A DNA stretch of 64,000 bases from Niallia sp. Man26 (GCF_022049065.2 NZ_CP095743.1:1999001-2063000); one strand, 5' to 3'; numbered from the stretch's first letter, positions 31,700 through 40,550 are shown. The notes: generated from the letters alone by a model not told the origin. Program-made: numbers and translations.

Positions 31700-33859
31700 T
31701 TAACTTTCTTTTGTTATCAACGCAAATCTCCCAGACAATACATCCTCACTGCTGCTGCCCACATACAATTCAAACAAGCCTGCATCACTAGTAAAGCTCA
31801 TATCAGAATGGTAGTAGCGCAGCTGTTCTTCTGTAATTTGAAATTGGATGTCCTTTGTTTCCTTTGAGTTTAAGGTTACTCTTTGGAAGTCTTTTAGTTC
31901 TTTGACGGGACGGACTACTTCGCCTGACAAATCACGAATATAGAGCTGAACAATTTCTTCTCCGGAGTATTCTCCGGTATTTGTAATGGTTAGTGTGACT
32001 TGAACGGGTTTATCTGCGCTCATCTTATCGGAGGACAATCGCAGATTAGTGTATGTGAAGTTTGTATAGCTTAAGCCAAAGCCAAATGGGAGCAGCGGCT
32101 TATTTGGAATATCTAAATATTTGGATACATAATGATCACGGCTTACTCCGTCATAGGGACGGCCTGTATTATAAGCATTATAGTAAACTGGAATTTGCCC
32201 TGCTGAATAGGGAAAAGACATAGCCAGTTTTCCTGAAGGGTTCACTTTTCCATATAGAATATTAGCTATTGCAGCGGCTCCTTCTGTTCCAGGATACCAT
32301 GCATCGAGCACAGCATCAGCTTCATCTAGGACACCGTGTAAATCAAGGGGACGGCCGTTGAACAGGATGACAGCTATTGGTTTATTTAATGTTTTCATCT
32401 GTTTAATTAGCTGCAGCTGCGCCTCCGGTAAAGTGATATCACCACGGCTGCAGGCTTCACCGCTCATGGAAGCATTTTCGCCGACTGCAAGAATTAGTAT
32501 ATCCGCGGCCGTCGCTGCTTCTATTGCCTCAGCAACTTGTTCTTCTGTTATAGTTTCAACATTACAACCTTGTGCGACGGACAGATTTTCTGTCATTGTT
32601 TTTAGTGCTTCATGGAGGTTTACTGTCTTTTCGATTTCTCCTTTCCAAGACCATGCTCCTAAGATGTCCGATGATTGTGCGAAAGGACCAATGAGGGCGA
32701 TTTTCTGCTGTTTGTCCAAGGGCAACACGTTCTCATTTTTTAAAAGAACACATGATTTCTCTGCCAGTTTACGGGCAACTTCTCGATTGCTCTTAGAAAG
32801 GATCACTTCTTGTTCCTTTGCAGCATCTGCAGCTCTGTAAGGATTTTGGAATAACCCGAGCTTATCTTTCAGCTTTAGAATGCGCATCACTGCCTCGTCT
32901 AATAATGCCTCTTCCACTTTCCCTGTTTCTATCAGACTTTGCAGGCTGCTGATATAGCAAGGGGTCATCATTTCAATATCAACACCAGCAGTGATTGCCA
33001 TACGGGCTGCTTCTGCTTCGTCATCAGCGACTCCGTGGGGAATTAACTCTTTGACTGCGCCCCAATCTGATATCAACACACCATTAAAACCCCATTCCTC
33101 GCGAAGAATTTCTCGCATGAGCCACTTGTTGCCGCTAGCTGGAATCCCATCAACGGTGTTAAAGGATGTCATGACCATTTCACAGCCTTCATCTAGTGCT
33201 GCTTTATAGGCAGGCAGATAGGATTCTCGCATTTGGCGTTCAGACATGTTGACAGTGTTATAGTCACGGCCTCCTTCTGAGGCACCATAGGCAGCAAAAT
33301 GCTTCACACATGCAGCCACTTTGCTGTAATCTTCCGCCAGATTACTGCCTTGAAAGCCTCTCACAAATGCTTTGGCAAAAGCACTGTTTAAAAAAGAGTC
33401 TTCCCCTGTCGATTCAAGCACTCGGCCCCATCTCGGATCACGGACGAGGTCAACCATTGGTGCAAAGGTGACATGTACACCAGCAACTGCTGCTTCACTA
33501 GCCGCGACCGCTGCACTTTTTTCTGCCAGCTCCATATCCCAAGAACAGCCAATCGCTAAAGGAATCGGAAAGATTGTTTTATAGCCATGAACGATGTCTG
33601 ACATGAATAGGAGTGGAATTCCATGACGATTGTTTTTTAAATGCTCCTCTTGTATTTTTCGCACCGTTTCTGCTCCAGAAACACCTAAAACAGAACCGCT
33701 GTTTTTAACAACAAAGCCGCTGATGTTCATCTCTTCAAATGGACCAGTTATTTCACCTGCCAAGCCGTAATAAAAATTTCCGGCGAGCTGGATTAATTGT
33801 GCGACCTTTTCTTCTAATGTCATGTTATGAATTATTGACTTCAGATTGAGCTCAACCAT
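31700..33859 (-). CDS. bglX: Beta-glucosidase, GH3 family (BglX-like)
   Basis: A 719-residue cytosolic GH3 hydrolase acting on beta-glucosides or xylosides. Domain 1 (~1-340, TIM-like) contains ACVKHFAAYGASEGGRDYN and GVLISDWGAV, where D is the nucleophile; domain 2 (~380-560) has the acid/base region LAVGENASMSGEACSRGDI; a C-terminal fibronectin-like domain (~620-719) completes the BglX layout. Length matches E. coli BglX without a signal peptide. The start at 33859 follows AAGGGGAGG; an in-frame ATG at 33898 is less likely. Confidence 0.94.
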   Translation of the reverse strand: MVELNLKSIIHNMTLEEKVAQLIQLAGNFYYGLAGEITGPFEEMNISGFVVKNSGSVLGVSGAETVRKIQEEHLKNNRHGIPLLFMSDIVHGYKTIFPIPLAIGCSWDMELAEKSAAVAASEAAVAGVHVTFAPMVDLVRDPRWGRVLESTGEDSFLNSAFAKAFVRGFQGSNLAEDYSKVAACVKHFAAYGASEGGRDYNTVNMSERQMRESYLPAYKAALDEGCEMVMTSFNTVDGIPASGNKWLMREILREEWGFNGVLISDWGAVKELIPHGVADDEAEAARMAITAGVDIEMMTPCYISSLQSLIETGKVEEALLDEAVMRILKLKDKLGLFQNPYRAADAAKEQEVILSKSNREVARKLAEKSCVLLKNENVLPLDKQQKIALIGPFAQSSDILGAWSWKGEIEKTVNLHEALKTMTENLSVAQGCNVETITEEQVAEAIEAATAADILILAVGENASMSGEACSRGDITLPEAQLQLIKQMKTLNKPIAVILFNGRPLDLHGVLDEADAVLDAWYPGTEGAAAIANILYGKVNPSGKLAMSFPYSAGQIPVYYNAYNTGRPYDGVSRDHYVSKYLDIPNKPLLPFGFGLSYTNFTYTNLRLSSDKMSADKPVQVTLTITNTGEYSGEEIVQLYIRDLSGEVVRPVKELKDFQRVTLNSKETKDIQFQITEEQLRYYHSDMSFTSDAGLFELYVGSSSEDVLSGRFALITKES

Positions 33860-33886
33860 CTTTCTGCCTCCCCTTATCCCTTTATC

Positions 33887-33896
33887 GAAACGTTTC
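33887..33896. promoter_or_regulatory. LacI-type operator palindrome in the bglX leader
   Basis: GAAACGTTTC is a perfect 10-bp palindrome with central CG, typical of LacI/GalR-family half-sites. It lies about 20 bp downstream of the bglX -10 box. The LacI-like regulator encoded at 30537-31493 is the natural candidate. Confidence 0.65.
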
Positions 33897-33915
33897 ACTA
33901 ACGATTACAATTTGA

Positions 33916-33944
33916 ATTATAAGCGTTTTCATTTCTGAGGTCAA
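33916..33944 (-). promoter_or_regulatory. Sigma-A promoter of bglX with overlapping catabolite-responsive element
   Basis: On the minus strand TTGACC (33944-33939), 17 bp, TATAAT (33921-33916). The spacer and -10 contain TGAAAACGCTTATA (33931-33918), a CcpA cre with one departure from consensus. Overlap with the -10 box predicts glucose repression. Confidence 0.75.
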
Positions 33945-33971
33945 CTTAAAAACCAAGGGGAGGACTTAATA

Positions 33972-34718
33972 CTATAAACTTGCTACTATTGTTTGTAAAT
34001 TTTGCAAACCGATTTCGACACTCGCTAATGGTGGCTGAGTAAATGCTTCTTGTTCAACGATCAGCCACTCTGTACCATTCTCGTAAGCTTTTTCAACAAT
34101 ACCCTTTATATTTAAACTGCCATTGCCGACTTCTGTACTTTCCCGTTTACTAGCATCCAAGTCCTTCACATGGATTAGCGGAGTTCTATCCTTCCATTTG
34201 TCCAAATAGTCAATAGCATTAATCCCTGCGTATTCTAGCCAGTATGTGTCAAGCTCTGCATTTAAATAGCCGGCTGGCACTGCCTTAAACAGCCTATCAA
34301 GAATAAATTCATCATCATTGCGGGCAAATTCATGGTTATGATTATGATATAAAAGGGATAATCCTGCAGCTGCAATCTTAACACCTGTTTTCTGCATCTT
34401 TTCTGCAAAATCATTCCACTCCTCGATTGTAGGAAAGTTTGCCCAAGGACACACAATATATTTATTTCCAAGCTCTTGCTCAAATTCTATTACCTTGTCT
34501 GTGTTTTGCAAAATATCCTCCATGCTGATATGAGAACCGGCAATTTTCAACCCTAGCTCCTTTAATTTTGCTTTTATTTCTTGTGCACTTTTCCCGTAAT
34601 AACCTGCAAATTCCACACCGTCATAGCCCATGCTTGCTACCTTTTCCAACGTCCCGAAAAAGTCTTGCTCAGCCTCCTCTTTTACACTCCATAACTGCAA
34701 TGCGATTGGCATTTTCAT
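33972..34718 (-). CDS. Sugar phosphate isomerase/epimerase (xylose isomerase-like TIM barrel)
   Basis: A 248-residue AP-endonuclease-2/xylose-isomerase-like TIM barrel. Visible metal-site and barrel strands: IALQLWSVKEE, YDGVEFAGYYG, LYHNHNHEF (histidines), NAELDTYWLEYAG (glutamate/aspartate), IHVKDLDASKRE and WLIVEQEAF. Such enzymes isomerise or epimerise keto sugars, phosphates or inositols with a divalent metal. It is directly upstream of bglX on the same strand but separated by the bglX promoter, so partly independent. AAAGGAGA precedes the ATG at 34718. Confidence 0.88.
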   Translation of the reverse strand: MKMPIALQLWSVKEEAEQDFFGTLEKVASMGYDGVEFAGYYGKSAQEIKAKLKELGLKIAGSHISMEDILQNTDKVIEFEQELGNKYIVCPWANFPTIEEWNDFAEKMQKTGVKIAAAGLSLLYHNHNHEFARNDDEFILDRLFKAVPAGYLNAELDTYWLEYAGINAIDYLDKWKDRTPLIHVKDLDASKRESTEVGNGSLNIKGIVEKAYENGTEWLIVEQEAFTQPPLASVEIGLQNLQTIVASL

Positions 34719-34909
34719 AGAATCTCTCCTTTTCATGGTTTGTATAAAATACTCAAGTACTTCTTTATATATTCGAGCGTACTTTTCCTCCTCTTCTGTC
34801 TAAATAATCGATTATTTTTAAAGTGAGTTGCAAAAGTTTAAAAAACATTCATTATTTGTTCATAATTTGACAGTATGATAGGTTATAAGGCTCATTTTTG
34901 TAAGGAATA

Positions 34910-35128
34910 ATGAATAAGGGAGAATACATCTTGCTGAAGGAAAGGGATTGCAAAGAGGAAAAGCTTAATAAGTTGCTTATTAAAATCAATCATCTTCGCT
35001 GTGAGTTGTTGCTAATTGCGTCACAGGAAGGTTTAGAGAGTCTTGCTGTTTTGAATATCAGCCAAGAACTTGATGTGTATATCGTCAAATACCAGCAAGT
35101 TCTCAGCAGCATAAAAATAAACAAGTAA
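34910..35128 (+). CDS. Spo0E family aspartyl-phosphate phosphatase
   Basis: A 72-residue helical-hairpin protein. Helix 1 contains LLIKINHLRCELLLIASQEG and helix 2 NISQELDVYIVKYQQ; the SQELD motif is the signature of Spo0E-family phosphatases that remove phosphate from Spo0A and delay sporulation. Starts: ATG at 34910 (AAGGA nearby) or the TTG at 34931, 8 nt after AAGGGAG. It is convergent with spoIIP and monocistronic. Confidence 0.88.
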   Translation: MNKGEYILLKERDCKEEKLNKLLIKINHLRCELLLIASQEGLESLAVLNISQELDVYIVKYQQVLSSIKINK

Positions 35129-35129
35129 C

Positions 35130-35158
35130 AGCCTCCTTTCCAAAATGAAAAGGAGGCT
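35130..35158. terminator. Hairpin between spo0E-like and spoIIP
   Basis: AGCCTCCTTT and AAAGGAGGCT pair across a 9-nt loop. It sits between convergent genes and is terminator-like, but neither strand has a proper T-run. Confidence 0.55.
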
Positions 35159-35166
35159 AAGGTAGT

Positions 35167-36306
35167 TTACTGTTCTGTTGCACCGTTTTCTTCCCAATAT
35201 ATTTCGGAGAAGACGTCGGCAAAAGCTTCGATTGTCCTATTCAGTTCTTCTTGGTTATTGTCGACACCGCCTACTTCAAGAAGGATAGCTTTATCTGAGT
35301 AGTTTTGATTGTATATACCATTGCCTGAATCCTGACTTTTTCCAAATACGCCTCTGCTGATACCAGGATACTTAGCAGCAAGTTCTTCATGCATTTTTTT
35401 GGCAAAAGCCTGGTTTTTTTCATAGCCTTCATAACCTTCACCGACAACAAAAACTATCTTTGCATATGACTTGCCATTAATAGTAGCAGTTGTTTTATCT
35501 TTCCGCAATGAATCTCTGTGTATATCAATTAAATACGTAAGATCTTTGTTTTCTGCCATGGCTGTTTCTACAATTTCACTTGAAGCATTATAAGAAGCAG
35601 TATACTTCCACTTCCGGTCTAACAGTCTTTGATTCATATTTGTTTTATCATGCTGAACCCCTATCCCTTCGTTTTGCAGAAGGCTAGTTAATTTAGTACC
35701 AAGACTGACTACATTAACCCGTTCATCCGCACTGATTGCATCATCTGGGTCTTTAGCATTCTTCAACAGCGGCAAATAAGATTCTAAATTATGTGTTTGA
35801 TAGATAAGAACCCGTTTTTCTGAGGAAGTTTGATTTGAATTGTTGTCTTCTGATTTTGGGGTATCTTCGGTAATTTTTTCTTCGTCTGCTTCCTTCGGAT
35901 TTTTTAGTATTTCATCAGAAGGTGTTGATTCATACGGCAATTGGGCGATGGTTGTCCCTTCTTCAGCAACAATGATTTTTGTATGATAAAAGCTTAGCTG
36001 GGGCAGCTCTCGTCCTAATAGTGTTCTTGTATCATCAAGGCTGATATTTGTGGCAACCTGAAAGAATAGGTTTGATAAGGAAATAGCGCTTCCTTCCTTT
36101 GGAAAATAGTGATTTTCAAAGTTAAAGAGCTGGGAGTATAAATTGGTGGCATCGACCTTGTCGAGGGCCTCTCTTATATAATCAGAGGAGAATTTTTGTG
36201 AAACTAGTGAAGTCGTTGCACCAGAAATTAAGATAAAAACAAGGATGACTCCTAAAACAGTAGTGTAAATGTATTGGAAATAGTATTTTAATTTTGATAT
36301 ATGCAT
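35167..36306 (-). CDS. spoIIP: Stage II sporulation protein P
   Basis: A 379-residue SpoIIP. Residues ~10-32 are the membrane anchor; the amidase/endopeptidase domain (~165-379) starts with VLIYQTHNLESYLPLL, where H and E are metal ligands, continues with YLIDIHRDS (histidine) and ends in ILLEVGGVDNNQEE (glutamate). In the mother-cell SpoIIDMP complex it degrades peptidoglycan during engulfment. An acidic, Ser/Asn-rich linker spans ~140-165. In B. subtilis spoIIP follows gpr; here it stands alone, so it may be a relocated gene or a second copy. Confidence 0.93.
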   Translation of the reverse strand: MHISKLKYYFQYIYTTVLGVILVFILISGATTSLVSQKFSSDYIREALDKVDATNLYSQLFNFENHYFPKEGSAISLSNLFFQVATNISLDDTRTLLGRELPQLSFYHTKIIVAEEGTTIAQLPYESTPSDEILKNPKEADEEKITEDTPKSEDNNSNQTSSEKRVLIYQTHNLESYLPLLKNAKDPDDAISADERVNVVSLGTKLTSLLQNEGIGVQHDKTNMNQRLLDRKWKYTASYNASSEIVETAMAENKDLTYLIDIHRDSLRKDKTTATINGKSYAKIVFVVGEGYEGYEKNQAFAKKMHEELAAKYPGISRGVFGKSQDSGNGIYNQNYSDKAILLEVGGVDNNQEELNRTIEAFADVFSEIYWEENGATEQ

Positions 36307-36444
36307 AGGTCGTCTCCTTTCTCTCTAAATTTATATTCAATTGTAAGAGATTTAGAAGAACGAATTTATTTAACTTTTAGTTGCTTTGGTTTATTATTTT
36401 TATTTATAAATTGAGTGCGTAAAATTTATTATAAATTTGTTAAA

Positions 36445-36475
36445 AAAGCGTATGTAGTAGCTCCCTTACATACGC
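36445..36475 (-). terminator. Intrinsic terminator of the plsC/fabZ-like unit
   Basis: GCGTATGTA and TACATACGC pair across a 10-nt loop, followed by six T on the minus strand, just past the fabZ-like stop. Confidence 0.85.
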
Positions 36476-36482
36476 GAAAATT

Positions 36483-36902
36483 TTATTTAAAGGAAAACAG
36501 CAGCTCTGTTTCACAGATTAATTCACCGCGAACGGTTGCGATTCCTTTTGCTTTGGCAATCGTTTTTTTGACCTTTGTGACGAAAACCTCCATACAAAGC
36601 TCGTCACCTGGAAAGACTGGTCTTCTTATTTTACAGTCATTTATTTTTGCTAATAACGCCCATTTGCCTTCATGTTTTTTTTCACTGTGAATGGCTACTG
36701 CTGTTACTTGAGCAATTGCTTCAATGATTAACACTCCCGGCAAAATAGGGCTTTTTGGGTTTTGACCTGTAGCAAATGTGTCTTCTTTACTGATTTGCTT
36801 AACACCTACAGCCATTTTGCCAGCCTTCAATTCCAAGATTTCATCTACGAGGGGCAGCGGATAGCGGTTTAAAATATCTTTTACAATGGCTAAATCAATC
36901 AT
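36483..36902 (-). CDS. FabZ-like hot-dog fold protein with substituted catalytic histidine
   Basis: A 139-residue hot-dog-fold protein of the FabA/FabZ group: YPLPLVDEI near the N-terminus, then PILPGVLIIEAIAQ, where E61 is the catalytic glutamate of FabZ, and ALLAKINDCKIRRPVFPGDEL. The catalytic histidine of the GHFP motif is replaced (TGQNP, Q47), and the PHRYP histidine is also absent (LNRYP). It may bind acyl-ACP without dehydrating it, or act as a different hot-dog enzyme. Its ATG overlaps the plsC-like gene by 4 bp, so both are translated together. Confidence 0.82.
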   Translation of the reverse strand: MIDLAIVKDILNRYPLPLVDEILELKAGKMAVGVKQISKEDTFATGQNPKSPILPGVLIIEAIAQVTAVAIHSEKKHEGKWALLAKINDCKIRRPVFPGDELCMEVFVTKVKKTIAKAKGIATVRGELICETELLFSFK

Positions 36903-37504
36903 TGCTTTTTCCCTCTTGCATCCAGCTGCAGCTGCAGACTTGCCATAACATCAGTCATTTCTTGCGTCAGCTCCGCAACATCTTTTCTCGAGCCGTCTTC
37001 CTTTTGCAGTAAAATCGGATCGCCGAACATTACTCTAATTTTATTTCCTTTTAGCAATCCCTTAAGATCTGTCGGACCGCTGTAAGCTGCTGGCACAATC
37101 GGCACTTTAGCAAGATTGGCGATTGTTGCTGCTCCTCTTTTCAGCGGAACATCCTCGGACGTTCTTGTCCCGCTTGGAAAGATGCCGACGATTTTCTTCT
37201 CTTTCAACAGTTTAACAGGCGTCTTAATACTGCTAGGCCCAGGATTTTCCCGGTCTACTGGAAAGGCGTTAATGCTGTTAAGAAACTTGGCAGCATTAGG
37301 CTTTGTGAACAGCTCTTTTTTTGCCATGAAGTGAATCTGTTTCGGCAATAGTGATGTTCCAAGTGCCACAACATCGATCCAGCCAATATGAGAGCAGGCA
37401 ACAACATAACCTGTATCCTTTGGCAGTTTATCCTTGTTTATCGCCTCACTGCGCCCAAATATTTTTAAAACAATATTGGCAAAATTACTTGTGAATGTAT
37501 ACAT
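36899..37504 (-). CDS. plsC: 1-acyl-sn-glycerol-3-phosphate acyltransferase family protein
   Basis: A 201-residue acyltransferase that makes phosphatidic acid from lysophosphatidate at the membrane. The HX4D motif is H39-D44 (CSHIGWIDVV), FPVDRE carries the second block, and GIFPSGTRT is the glycerol-phosphate-binding block III. The B. subtilis PlsC also has FPSGTRT. The downstream FabZ-like gene overlaps by 4 bp, a lipid-related pair. AAGGAGA precedes the ATG. Other acyl acceptors are possible. Confidence 0.88.
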   Translation of the reverse strand: MYTFTSNFANIVLKIFGRSEAINKDKLPKDTGYVVACSHIGWIDVVALGTSLLPKQIHFMAKKELFTKPNAAKFLNSINAFPVDRENPGPSSIKTPVKLLKEKKIVGIFPSGTRTSEDVPLKRGAATIANLAKVPIVPAAYSGPTDLKGLLKGNKIRVMFGDPILLQKEDGSRKDVAELTQEMTDVMASLQLQLDARGKKQ

Positions 37505-37641
37505 GTTAAATCTCCTTTATGTAAAAATACAACGAATTATTTATGATTAGTATAACATCTGCTCTTAGTACTAGATACTATATTTTTCTATACCTTTAAT
37601 TATATACTATCCAACTGAAAAAGAGTAGTCTCATCTACACA

Positions 37642-37668
37642 CAAAAGGAGCTCATTCCTAAGCTCCTT
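37642..37668 (-). terminator. Intrinsic terminator of the MCP/binding-protein unit
   Basis: AAGGAGCT and AGCTCCTT pair across an 8-nt loop; on the minus strand TTTTGTG follows. Confidence 0.65.
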
Positions 37669-37674
37669 AAGTGA

Positions 37675-38715
37675 TTATTCTAAGTCATCCTTGTTAATAA
37701 AATTATCCTTGATTACTGTATCCTCTATATTGCCTTTAGTGACTGCTACTGGATCGAGGAGGATTGCTGGAACGTCGATTTTGCCGTTGTTCACTGTTGT
37801 TGTTGTTTCGATTTTTTCCTGATTCCCCGCCTTCATCGCGATATTTGCAGCATTTTCTGCAATTGCTTGAATCGGTTTATAGACTGTCATTGTTTGTGTT
37901 CCTGCAAGGATGCGTTTAATTCCGTCAACCTCTGCATCTTGGCCGGATACTGGAATCTTTAAGCCGCTTGCGTTTAAGGCATTAATAACACCGCCGGCAG
38001 TGCCGTCATTTGCTGCGATAACTGCCTGAATGTCATTTTTATTAGCTTTTAAAGCTTGCTTCATGTTGCTCTCGGCTGTTTCTGGCTTCCATTCAGCTGT
38101 ATATTGATCATATACAAGCTTAATTTGTCCTTTATCTATATACGGCTTCAGCACGTCCATAGCTCCTTCTCTGAAGAGGATGGCGTTATTGTCTGTCTCA
38201 GCACCGCCGATATAAGCAAAATTCCCTTTATTTTGTTTTTTCAAAATTTCTTGTGCCTGCAGCTGGCCGACTTTTTTATTATCATAAGAAATATAATAAT
38301 CAACATCAGCATTTTTAATTAATCGGTCATAAGATATTACTTTAACATCTGCCTTATGAGCTATTTCCACTATCTCAGCAGATACTTCGGCATTATGAGG
38401 TACAACGACTAAAACATCAACACCTTCTGCAATCAACAATTCAGCCTGTTTAATCTGCACACTGTCAACCCCGTTGGCAGCAAGTGTTTTCACCTCACCG
38501 CCAAGCTCCTTAACAGTCGTTTCAAAAGCATCTTTATCTTTATACCAGCGTTCTTCTGCGAGAGTATCGAGAGAGAAGCCGACATAAACTTTACTATCAT
38601 CTTGTGAAAGCTTTATTTTAGCTGTTTCCTTAACTGTATCTTGAGAGCAGGCGGACAGAAGGGAAATGCTTAGTACCATTGCTCCTGCTGCTAGTTGTTT
38701 ATGCAGTTTACGCAT
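37675..38715 (-). CDS. Xylose-type sugar-binding lipoprotein (XylF-like)
   Basis: A 346-residue type-I periplasmic-binding-protein. The signal peptide ends in the lipobox LLSAC, with C23 lipidated. The body matches D-xylose-binding proteins: VYVGFSLDTLAEERWYKD, VISYDRLIKNADVDYYISYDN, GGAETDNNAI, IAANDGTAGGVINAL and VSGQDAEVDGIKRI. It binds a pentose or related sugar outside the membrane. No permease or ATPase gene accompanies it; instead the ATG overlaps the end of a chemoreceptor gene by 8 bp. The pair looks like a sensor-binding-protein unit. Confidence 0.9.
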   Translation of the reverse strand: MRKLHKQLAAGAMVLSISLLSACSQDTVKETAKIKLSQDDSKVYVGFSLDTLAEERWYKDKDAFETTVKELGGEVKTLAANGVDSVQIKQAELLIAEGVDVLVVVPHNAEVSAEIVEIAHKADVKVISYDRLIKNADVDYYISYDNKKVGQLQAQEILKKQNKGNFAYIGGAETDNNAILFREGAMDVLKPYIDKGQIKLVYDQYTAEWKPETAESNMKQALKANKNDIQAVIAANDGTAGGVINALNASGLKIPVSGQDAEVDGIKRILAGTQTMTVYKPIQAIAENAANIAMKAGNQEKIETTTTVNNGKIDVPAILLDPVAVTKGNIEDTVIKDNFINKDDLE

Positions 38716-40441
38716 GTCCCTTTTCCTCCTTCTCTAGTTCAAATTTTTGAATCATATTGTTCATATCATCTACCATTTGCGTAATTTCTTTAAAGTTTGC
38801 CGTAATGCTTGTCATCATATCATTTTGCTGCATCATCGAAGCAGAAACTTCTTCAAAGGACGCTGCTGATTCTTCCGACACAGCTGCAATCTGCTCAACA
38901 GATGTACTTATGCCTGTGCTCGTTTTGCTGAATTCTTTAATGATTTCAGAAATGTTCATCGTTTTATCTGTCAGATTAGCAATGCCTGCCAGGATTTCAT
39001 TAAAGGAGCTTTCCGTTAATTTAATTTGTTCTGCTCCTTTGTTTACTTCCTCATACCCTTTTTCAAGCTGAGTCAGAGATTCAATACTGTTTTCCCGAAT
39101 GGCTGTTACTAATCCTGTAATATCATTAATAGAATCAGAAGTTTGCACAGCCAACTTACGCACTTCCTCTGCCACTACAGAAAAACCTTTGCCAGCTTCC
39201 CCTGCTCTTGCTGCTTCAATCGAGGCATTTAAGGACAGCAAGTTTGTTTGCTCTGCAATTGATTTAATAAATGTGACAAGTTCAGTAATATTAGCTGTAT
39301 TGCTTTCAAGCTCTTTCATTTTCTTAACGCTGCTTGTTACAACTGTATTAATCGTATGCATCTGTTCTAAGGACAAATGCATCAGTCTGCTTCCCTCTTT
39401 GCTTGACGTTGTAACAGCCGCGGATGTTTTTACTAATTCATTTGCATTTTCATCTGCTTCGGCAATTTGATGATTGAAATCTTGCATATTTGCGGCAATC
39501 GTTGAGGCTGCATCTGCCTGGACATTGACCCCTTCTACTAGCTCCATTACTGTCGTTGTCATCATATCAATTGTTTCGCTTACCTCAACAGCTGCTTCTG
39601 ATACTTCCATACTTCTTGAATCAAGATTTGTCGACATCCCAGAAATACCATGTATTGTCTCTTTTAAACTTGAGCCCATTTTATTAATAGATTTGGATAA
39701 TTGACCAATTTCATCACTGGAATCTTCCGCAAGTGGTGCAATAGCGAGCTTTCCATTTGCGATGGAATCGCTTACCTCAATGACATGTTTTAACTGACTT
39801 TGTACTCTTCTTGAGATGATGATTAAAATAGCACTGGAAACTACAATTGTCACAACAGTCAATACGCCGACAAGCAAGCTAGTTCTGCTTACAAGGGCTT
39901 TTAATGCAGTTATTGACTGATTATTTTCTGCAGCGACAAGCTTGTTCAACTGCTCCCCTTCATCTGTTACCTTTACTTTTAACTCTGTGATTTCTTTTTC
40001 CAATTCTTTATATGCTGTTGTATTAAAGTCCTTCACGTTCGGAACAACAGAGTTGAAAAATATTTCATCAATTTTTTGGTTATTTTCAATCAGCTGTAAA
40101 TATATTTTTTTCGCTTCTTCGCCTTCTATACTACTCTCGACTTTAAGTGCAGTCGCTGTAAACTTTTTACTTAATTCTAAGTATTCATCAAGTTTTTGAT
40201 CGTTTGCATCAAGAAAATAAAGCGGTATTTGCGTATTTTTCTCTTGAAATAACGCCACTAACTCCATTGTGTTAATACTTAGCTCGTTTTTGCTGCTTAC
40301 TTCATCGTTGTTTTTGGACATCTTATTTAAGGATACAAAGGTTATTGATATAGAAGTGATAAATAATACAAGTGTCAACAAAAACACAATTCCATATTTA
40401 TAGCCTATTCTAAGATTTTTGAATTTAAATTTTTCTGTCAA
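38708..40441 (-). CDS. Methyl-accepting chemotaxis protein with 4HB sensor
   Basis: A 577-residue chemoreceptor: TM1 ~16-36, extracellular four-helix-bundle sensor ~45-185, TM2 ~190-212, HAMP ~213-268 and the coiled-coil signalling domain ~280-577. The tip contains IAEQTNLLSLNASIEAARAG, the CheA/CheW-binding hairpin. The start is TTG, 7-8 nt after AGGAGGG. It overlaps the xylose-type binding lipoprotein gene, so the sensor bundle may receive that ligand-loaded protein. Signalling would bias flagellar rotation toward a sugar. Confidence 0.95.
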   Translation of the reverse strand: MTEKFKFKNLRIGYKYGIVFLLTLVLFITSISITFVSLNKMSKNNDEVSSKNELSINTMELVALFQEKNTQIPLYFLDANDQKLDEYLELSKKFTATALKVESSIEGEEAKKIYLQLIENNQKIDEIFFNSVVPNVKDFNTTAYKELEKEITELKVKVTDEGEQLNKLVAAENNQSITALKALVSRTSLLVGVLTVVTIVVSSAILIIISRRVQSQLKHVIEVSDSIANGKLAIAPLAEDSSDEIGQLSKSINKMGSSLKETIHGISGMSTNLDSRSMEVSEAAVEVSETIDMMTTTVMELVEGVNVQADAASTIAANMQDFNHQIAEADENANELVKTSAAVTTSSKEGSRLMHLSLEQMHTINTVVTSSVKKMKELESNTANITELVTFIKSIAEQTNLLSLNASIEAARAGEAGKGFSVVAEEVRKLAVQTSDSINDITGLVTAIRENSIESLTQLEKGYEEVNKGAEQIKLTESSFNEILAGIANLTDKTMNISEIIKEFSKTSTGISTSVEQIAAVSEESAASFEEVSASMMQQNDMMTSITANFKEITQMVDDMNNMIQKFELEKEEKGHA

Positions 40442-40550
40442 AAAGAGTCCCTCCTATCTCTACCGGTAATATCGACAGCCGCAAACAAATGTTGAATAGG
40501 TTATGAAAAAAATTTTTCCTCCCAAAAAACATGATAAAAAAACAGCAATA

